NCBI GenBank assembly: GCA_030726725.1
Contig: JANRDC010000004.1
Coordinates: 62,001-126,000 of the forward strand
Direction of reading: 5' to 3'
DNA from: Flavobacteriaceae bacterium
GTDB taxonomy: Bacteria; Bacteroidota; Bacteroidia; Flavobacteriales; Flavobacteriaceae
Length of the DNA: 64,000 nt
The notes beneath the pieces are model-generated. The model was not told the DNA's origin. It searched no databases and saw only the letters and a program-made list of their open reading frames with translations. Position numbers and translations under genes: made by a program. Shown in pieces: positions 59,412 to 64,000 of this stretch (its first letter is position 1; every line of letters begins with the position of its first letter).

Positions 59412-62201
59412 TTGAACAACAGCTCTGTTTTGCCTGAATTAGATCCCAAAAAAAACATCATCATTGAGGGTGCTCAAATGCATAACCTCAAAGATATCGA
59501 TGTTGTTTTACCCAGAAACAAATGGATCGTGATTACGGGTGTTTCTGGATCGGGAAAATCAAGTTTGGCTTTTGACACCCTATATGCAGAAGGACAAAGA
59601 CGCTATGTGGAAAGTCTTTCTGCCTACGCCCGCCAATTCTTAGGGAAACTGGAAAAACCAAAGGTTAGGTCCATTAAAGGAATAGCTCCTGCCATTGCTA
59701 TTGAGCAAAAAGTGCGCACCAATAATCCGCGTTCAACTGTGGGGACGACCACTGAAATCTATGACTATCTAAAGTTGCTGTTTGCCCGTATTGGCATCAC
59801 TATTGACCCTGTCACAGGTAGGGTAGTCAAGAAAGAAGACATTCAGGATGTTTGGAACTTTTTGCAACAGCAAGCCAACGAAGCTCGATTCTTGTTGTTG
59901 TCTCCAAAAGAGGTGCATCAAACGCATAGTCCACAACAGATCAAACAACTGTTAATCGCACAAGGTTATGCTCGGGTGTGGCAGAAAAACCAAGTCATCA
60001 ATATTCAAGATGCAGATCTGTCTGAATCTTACGAACTAGTCATTGATCGAATTGTGTTAAACCTGGCTGATCTAGATTTTGAGCAAAGACTCAAAGGAGC
60101 TATTGAGCTGGCTTTTTTCGAAGGAAAAGGCACCTGTATCATCAGAGACACGGAAGGCAAAGTCAACATTAAATTTGACAATCGATTTCAAGCTAATGGA
60201 GTTGAATTTTTAGAACCCTCCCCCAACCTATTTAGCTTCAACAATCCCTACGGGGCCTGTCCCCAATGTGAGGGTTATGGGGATTTAGTGGGTATTGACC
60301 CTGATCTGGTAATTCCCAATACTTCGCTAACCCTTTATGAAGGGGCTATTGCTCCTTGGAAAGGGGATCGCTTGCAACGCTTCAAAGACAAAATGATCGA
60401 AAAAGCGGCTTCGGTACAACTTCCCATTCACACCCCATGGCACCAACTCACTGCAGACCAACAGCGTTTGGTCTGGGAGGAAACCAAAGCTTTTAAAGGG
60501 CTAAATCTTTTTTTTGCACAACTGGAGCAAGAAAACTACAAAATTCAAAACCGGGTATTGCTCTCTAGATACCGAGGTAAAACAACCTGCCCCAGCTGCC
60601 GTGGTAAAAGACTGAGACCAGAGGCATTTATGGTTTTTGTCGGTGGCTGTGATTTAGGTACACTGATGGATATGCCCGTAGAAAAACTCCATCAATTTTT
60701 TGAACAATGGGAACCTTCACCCGAAGAATGGGCCATCGGAAAGAGATTGATTCTCGAAATTAAGCTCAGGCTGCAGTACTTAATGCAAGTCGGACTCCCC
60801 TACCTGACCCTAAACAGAAAATCAAATAGCTTATCCGGTGGTGAAAGTCAAAGAATACATTTGGCTACGTCTCTGGGAAGCAGCTTGGTGGGATCCATGT
60901 ATATTCTAGATGAGCCCAGTATAGGCTTACACCCCAGGGATACGGAACATCTGATTAAAGTGCTCCAGTCGCTCAGGGACCTGGGGAACACCGTGATTTG
61001 TGTAGAACACGATGAAGACATGATGCGGGCTTGCGATTGGCTGGTCGACATTGGTCCAGAAGCAGGTGTGCACGGTGGCCAGGTCACTGCCTCGGGGACA
61101 CTAGATGATTTGATGCATGCCCACTCGTTGACTGCTGATTACCTTCATGGAAGGAAACAGATTGCACTCCCGAAAAAAAGGCGTAATTCCCACGAATTCA
61201 TCAAAATTACGGGGGCACGGTCCCAAAACTTGAAAAATATCACCGTTTCATTCCCTCTGCACGCCATGACTGCGGTAACCGGAGTTTCTGGAAGCGGAAA
61301 GAGTACACTGGTTAAATCGTTGATATACCCTTTGTTACAAAAGAAATTTACAGGAACTAGTGACAAAATAGGACCTCATGACTCATTTGAAATCAACAGT
61401 GATGATCTAGGCAGTGTTGAATGGATTGACCAGAACCCTATCGGACGTTCATCCAGGTCAAATCCGGTCACCTACATCAAAGCATACGACGATATCCGAA
61501 GCCTATATGCAGGCCTACCGCTGAGTAAAAATAGAGGCTACCAATCCAAGCACTTTTCATTTAATGTAGCTGGAGGCCGATGTGAAAAGTGTCAGGGAGA
61601 GGGAAGTATTACCATTGAAATGCAATTTATGGCCGATGTCCATATTGAGTGTGACCAATGTCAAGGCAAGCGTTTTCAATCTGAAATTCTAGAGGTAAAC
61701 TTTCAAGGAAAAAATATTTTTGAACTCTTGCAAAGTACGGTATCTGAGGCATTAGCGTTTTTTGGCACTCATGGGCAAAAAAAGATTGCCCAGAAACTCA
61801 AGGCGCTGGATGATGTAGGTCTCGGATATGTAGCACTAGGCCAGTCCTCTGCCACCCTATCCGGTGGTGAAGCACAGAGAATTAAACTGGCTAGTTTCTT
61901 GCTCAAAGGTCAAAATGAAGCAAAAACACTCTTTATTTTTGATGAGCCAACTACAGGTTTACACCTTCATGACATCGACAAACTGCTGAAATCTTTGAAT
62001 GCGTTGATCGATAAGGGACACAGTATTTTGCTCGTAGAACACCATATGGATGTGGTGAAATGCGCTGACTATGTCATTGATTTAGGGCCTGAAGCTGGAG
62101 ATCAAGGCGGGCACCTGGTGGTGATGGGAACACCTGAACAGGTCGTTGCGGAAGAAGCCTCCCACACTGGAAAGGCTTTAAAAAAATACTTATTGGCCTA
62201 G
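59412..62201 (+). CDS. uvrA: Excinuclease ABC subunit A
   Basis: UvrA is the damage-sensing ATPase dimer of nucleotide excision repair. Two ABC modules are visible: first Walker A TGVSGSGKSSLAF and signature LSGGESQRIHLA; second TGVSGSGKSTLV and LSGGEAQRIKLA with IFDEPTTGLH. Zinc fingers are at CPQCEGYGDL-type (CPQCEG), CPSCRGKR and CEKCQGEGS/CDQCQGKR. The 929-residue length fits. The start codon is TTG at 59412, as the conserved NIIIEGAQMHNLKDID begins near residue 15 and no ATG precedes it; a TTG at 59430 is an alternative. The first TTG follows a -7 box by 4 bases. Confidence 0.95.
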   Translation: MNNSSVLPELDPKKNIIIEGAQMHNLKDIDVVLPRNKWIVITGVSGSGKSSLAFDTLYAEGQRRYVESLSAYARQFLGKLEKPKVRSIKGIAPAIAIEQKVRTNNPRSTVGTTTEIYDYLKLLFARIGITIDPVTGRVVKKEDIQDVWNFLQQQANEARFLLLSPKEVHQTHSPQQIKQLLIAQGYARVWQKNQVINIQDADLSESYELVIDRIVLNLADLDFEQRLKGAIELAFFEGKGTCIIRDTEGKVNIKFDNRFQANGVEFLEPSPNLFSFNNPYGACPQCEGYGDLVGIDPDLVIPNTSLTLYEGAIAPWKGDRLQRFKDKMIEKAASVQLPIHTPWHQLTADQQRLVWEETKAFKGLNLFFAQLEQENYKIQNRVLLSRYRGKTTCPSCRGKRLRPEAFMVFVGGCDLGTLMDMPVEKLHQFFEQWEPSPEEWAIGKRLILEIKLRLQYLMQVGLPYLTLNRKSNSLSGGESQRIHLATSLGSSLVGSMYILDEPSIGLHPRDTEHLIKVLQSLRDLGNTVICVEHDEDMMRACDWLVDIGPEAGVHGGQVTASGTLDDLMHAHSLTADYLHGRKQIALPKKRRNSHEFIKITGARSQNLKNITVSFPLHAMTAVTGVSGSGKSTLVKSLIYPLLQKKFTGTSDKIGPHDSFEINSDDLGSVEWIDQNPIGRSSRSNPVTYIKAYDDIRSLYAGLPLSKNRGYQSKHFSFNVAGGRCEKCQGEGSITIEMQFMADVHIECDQCQGKRFQSEILEVNFQGKNIFELLQSTVSEALAFFGTHGQKKIAQKLKALDDVGLGYVALGQSSATLSGGEAQRIKLASFLLKGQNEAKTLFIFDEPTTGLHLHDIDKLLKSLNALIDKGHSILLVEHHMDVVKCADYVIDLGPEAGDQGGHLVVMGTPEQVVAEEASHTGKALKKYLLA

Positions 62202-63647
62202 TTTTTTGGGCCATATAGATCGGTATTCAATCAATCCTAGTCGGTAAATACCTGCGATATAAACAAGGCTTACCAACAAAGCAATCCCTGTGATGCGCAA
62301 AAATACAGGGCCATCAATATTTGAAAACACCCAGTCTACCACCCACCAACTGATCCCCCCCCACAATAGGACAGCTACCATTTTAGGTTGCCAGGGATGA
62401 GCCTTAATCCAAGCGTACACCGCCCATACTTTAGCGCATTGATAAAGGAGCATCGCGCCCAATGACGCCCATGCAGCGCCAATAATTCCATAACGCGGTA
62501 TCAACCAAAGGTTAAATCCCACCGTGAATAAAGCCATAACTACGCCGGTATACAAAACCCATTTGTATTTTGGAGCGTTGAGCAGCAGCGCATTATTGAT
62601 ACCCATACTGGCTTCTATCCACTTGCTCATACCGATCAGCAACAACACCCAGATCGCAGATTGATATCCGGCTGGAAGCAATGAAAAAATATCTGGCGCA
62701 GTGCTCCAAAGCACCAACAACACCCAACCGGAGGTCCAACTCAATTGTATGGCCGACTCCTGGTAACGGCTTTTGATGAAATCCCATTGGCCTGAAGCAA
62801 TCCATTGAGCAGACATCGGCAAAGCGATTTGGTGGGTTGCCCGCGCAGGTACAGAAACCAATGTAGCCATAAACACAGCAACCGTGTAAAAAGCTACTTC
62901 TGAGAGCGGCAAAAACTGATGAATCATTACTTTGTCAATTTCCAAAATCACCAAAGCCACAGCGGTACCCAAGACCACAAAAAGTCCATAGGATAGATAT
63001 TCCTTAAAAAACGCGGGGATTCCCCAGGCCAAAACCGGACGAGCGATGTATACGCTGTAAATCGCCATGCTTAAAGTGCGCACTGCATAAATCATGACCA
63101 GTCCTGTAAATAGTTGTTCCGTAGAGATCCACTGGAAATACATCATCACCAACAGCCATGTGATCAACAAACGGTGACTCACCTCTTTGAGCACATTGCC
63201 AAAAACTGACTTAAGTCTGGTTTTGGCCAACGAATAAAAAACCTCAAAATAAGCCATAAAACCACCAATGGCCCAAAAGTGAATCAGGTATGGAGAGACG
63301 GCATCCGGCGACTGAAGCCAATGCGCAGCTGCAGCATCTCCCCAAACGGCCAGAAGGATTCCCAGGGGAAGGATAACCACCAAAGGCCACCAAAGCATCC
63401 AACCCAAAAACTGAGCCCGCTCTAGATCGGTATGTATGGTCGGGAAAAACTTTAAGAGTGTATTGGGCACGCCCATAGTCATCCATGGCATGAGCAAAGT
63501 TGCAGCAGCCAAGAGCCAAGAAAGCAAACCGTAGGTATCTACATCCAACACATGCACGTAGAGCACCAAGGTATTCAGTGCCCCTAGTGCAAAACCTGCA
63601 TAGGTGCTCACTGCGTTGACCATAGATTGCTTATACAGTGAACTCAT
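62190..63647 (-). CDS. Polysaccharide/oligosaccharide flippase (Wzx-like)
   Basis: The 485-residue protein is hydrophobic over its whole length with about 12-14 predicted membrane segments (for example AVSTYAGFALGALNTLVLYVHVL at residues ~12-34 and SLVYIAGIYRLGL near the end). It has the MATE/MOP-fold pattern of Wzx-type flippases that move lipid-linked sugars across the inner membrane. It overlaps the partial glycosyltransferase gene by 17 bases, so both likely serve one surface-polysaccharide pathway. It overlaps the convergent uvrA gene by 12 bases. Confidence 0.86.
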   Translation of the reverse strand: MSSLYKQSMVNAVSTYAGFALGALNTLVLYVHVLDVDTYGLLSWLLAAATLLMPWMTMGVPNTLLKFFPTIHTDLERAQFLGWMLWWPLVVILPLGILLAVWGDAAAAHWLQSPDAVSPYLIHFWAIGGFMAYFEVFYSLAKTRLKSVFGNVLKEVSHRLLITWLLVMMYFQWISTEQLFTGLVMIYAVRTLSMAIYSVYIARPVLAWGIPAFFKEYLSYGLFVVLGTAVALVILEIDKVMIHQFLPLSEVAFYTVAVFMATLVSVPARATHQIALPMSAQWIASGQWDFIKSRYQESAIQLSWTSGWVLLVLWSTAPDIFSLLPAGYQSAIWVLLLIGMSKWIEASMGINNALLLNAPKYKWVLYTGVVMALFTVGFNLWLIPRYGIIGAAWASLGAMLLYQCAKVWAVYAWIKAHPWQPKMVAVLLWGGISWWVVDWVFSNIDGPVFLRITGIALLVSLVYIAGIYRLGLIEYRSIWPKKLGQ

Positions 63648-64000
63648 GGAGCAGATTTGCGAGTTGAACGGTTTTGTTTTGGCGTGTATAGCGCTCCGTA
63701 TCTATAGGATTGGTCAATGGAGCTCCGCTCTGATGGTGTTGCCAAAGAGACCACAACAAGGATTCAATACGCTGGTCGTCTAAGGATTCAGCAAAAAAAC
63801 CTGTTTGGGTTTGGGTCAAAATTTCATGGACATCCCACCGGTCTGGTCCCAAAGCGAGAATGGGCTTATGGGTTTCCATATATTCAAAGAATTTGCCAGG
63901 AATAATCTCTGATGCCCAGGGCTGTGAAGCTTCAACCAGCAATAATACATCTGCAGACCACTGCACTTGACGCGCTTGGTGGTGGGGCAAATACCCCCTG
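63631..64000 (-). CDS. Glycosyltransferase, N-terminal part cut by window edge
   Basis: About 120 C-terminal residues are visible. DVLLLVEASQPWASEIIPGKFFEYMETHKPILALGPDRWDVHEILTQTQTGFFAESLD matches the donor-binding half of GT-B (GT4-like) enzymes, with the Glu-rich EYM.. loop around the nucleotide-sugar site. The 5' end lies beyond base 64000, so start and family are not certain. The gene precedes and overlaps the flippase gene, consistent with a polysaccharide cluster continuing to the right. Confidence 0.75.
   Translation of the reverse strand, partial: RGYLPHHQARQVQWSADVLLLVEASQPWASEIIPGKFFEYMETHKPILALGPDRWDVHEILTQTQTGFFAESLDDQRIESLLWSLWQHHQSGAPLTNPIDTERYTRQNKTVQLANLLHEFTV

Overview
The window reads as a compact chromosomal segment of a member of the Bacteroidota, most likely of the Flavobacteriales. 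The evidence is a combination of lineage-typical traits. These are an LpxC-FabZ fusion, a fused E1 alpha-beta branched-chain 2-oxoacid dehydrogenase, a PorX-type response regulator with a PglZ domain (type IX secretion control), an endonuclease III without its iron-sulfur cysteines, bifunctional HisB and HisIE, and many promoters with the Bacteroidota -7 box TAnnTTTG. Shine-Dalgarno sequences are essentially absent. I see no tRNA, rRNA, CRISPR array, insertion sequence or prophage. No gene-free stretch exceeds 300 bases. The largest gaps are 38504-38726 (divergent promoters and a palindrome), 23166-23361 (his attenuator), 59242-59411 (uvrA promoter), 44865-44997 (only a weak inverted repeat), 8580-8690 and 8015-8123.

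Layout. 1-8 kb: mutS2 (cut by the left edge) divergent from ung, then a nucleoside phosphorylase, a DUF1835 protein, a SUI1-family factor, a 2OG-Fe(II) oxygenase and the E1 fusion. 8-15 kb: a cold-shock-domain protein, exported M14 peptidase and amidase (cell wall), a serine hydrolase, menB, a superfamily 2 helicase and DUF2461. 15.3-23.3 kb: a complete his operon in the order hisG-D-C-B-H-A-F-IE followed by truA, preceded by a histidine-rich leader peptide and a three-hairpin attenuator that I could trace base by base. 23.4-30.9 kb: a prohibitin-like protein and the lipid A/fatty acid cluster lpxD-lpxC/fabZ-lpxA-efp-sucD-fabG, then an HD hydrolase divergent from porX. 31-39 kb: tsaE-ald-DUF4258, proline dehydrogenase divergent from aroB, an Lrp regulator, a second (cytosolic) M14 peptidase and an XRE regulator. 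39-46.5 kb: a lipoprotein, TerC, topoisomerase IV genes parC and parE, ychF and a ferredoxin. 46.5-51.4 kb: a LuxC-type acyl-CoA reductase, then serC-serA-DUF6787-lolD-TIGR02757 packed with overlaps. 51.4-59 kb: S10 peptidase, a dihydroorotase homologue that has lost its metal ligands, an esterase, an MBL hydrolase, a conserved protein of unknown function, bcp, nth and an ECF sigma factor. 59.4-64 kb: uvrA, a polysaccharide flippase and a glycosyltransferase cut by the right edge.

Most genes are housekeeping genes. The most interesting content is regulatory: the his attenuator, several start codons only 4-7 bases downstream of a -7 box (probable leaderless or nearly leaderless mRNAs), a hairpin just before the cold-shock gene start, and palindromes at the lrp and XRE promoters. 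Among proteins, the metal-site-less dihydroorotase homologue and the 486-residue conserved protein stand out. Several ORF-track starts were moved downstream because the listed start was a TTG or GTG lying in or before a promoter box or outside the conserved protein.
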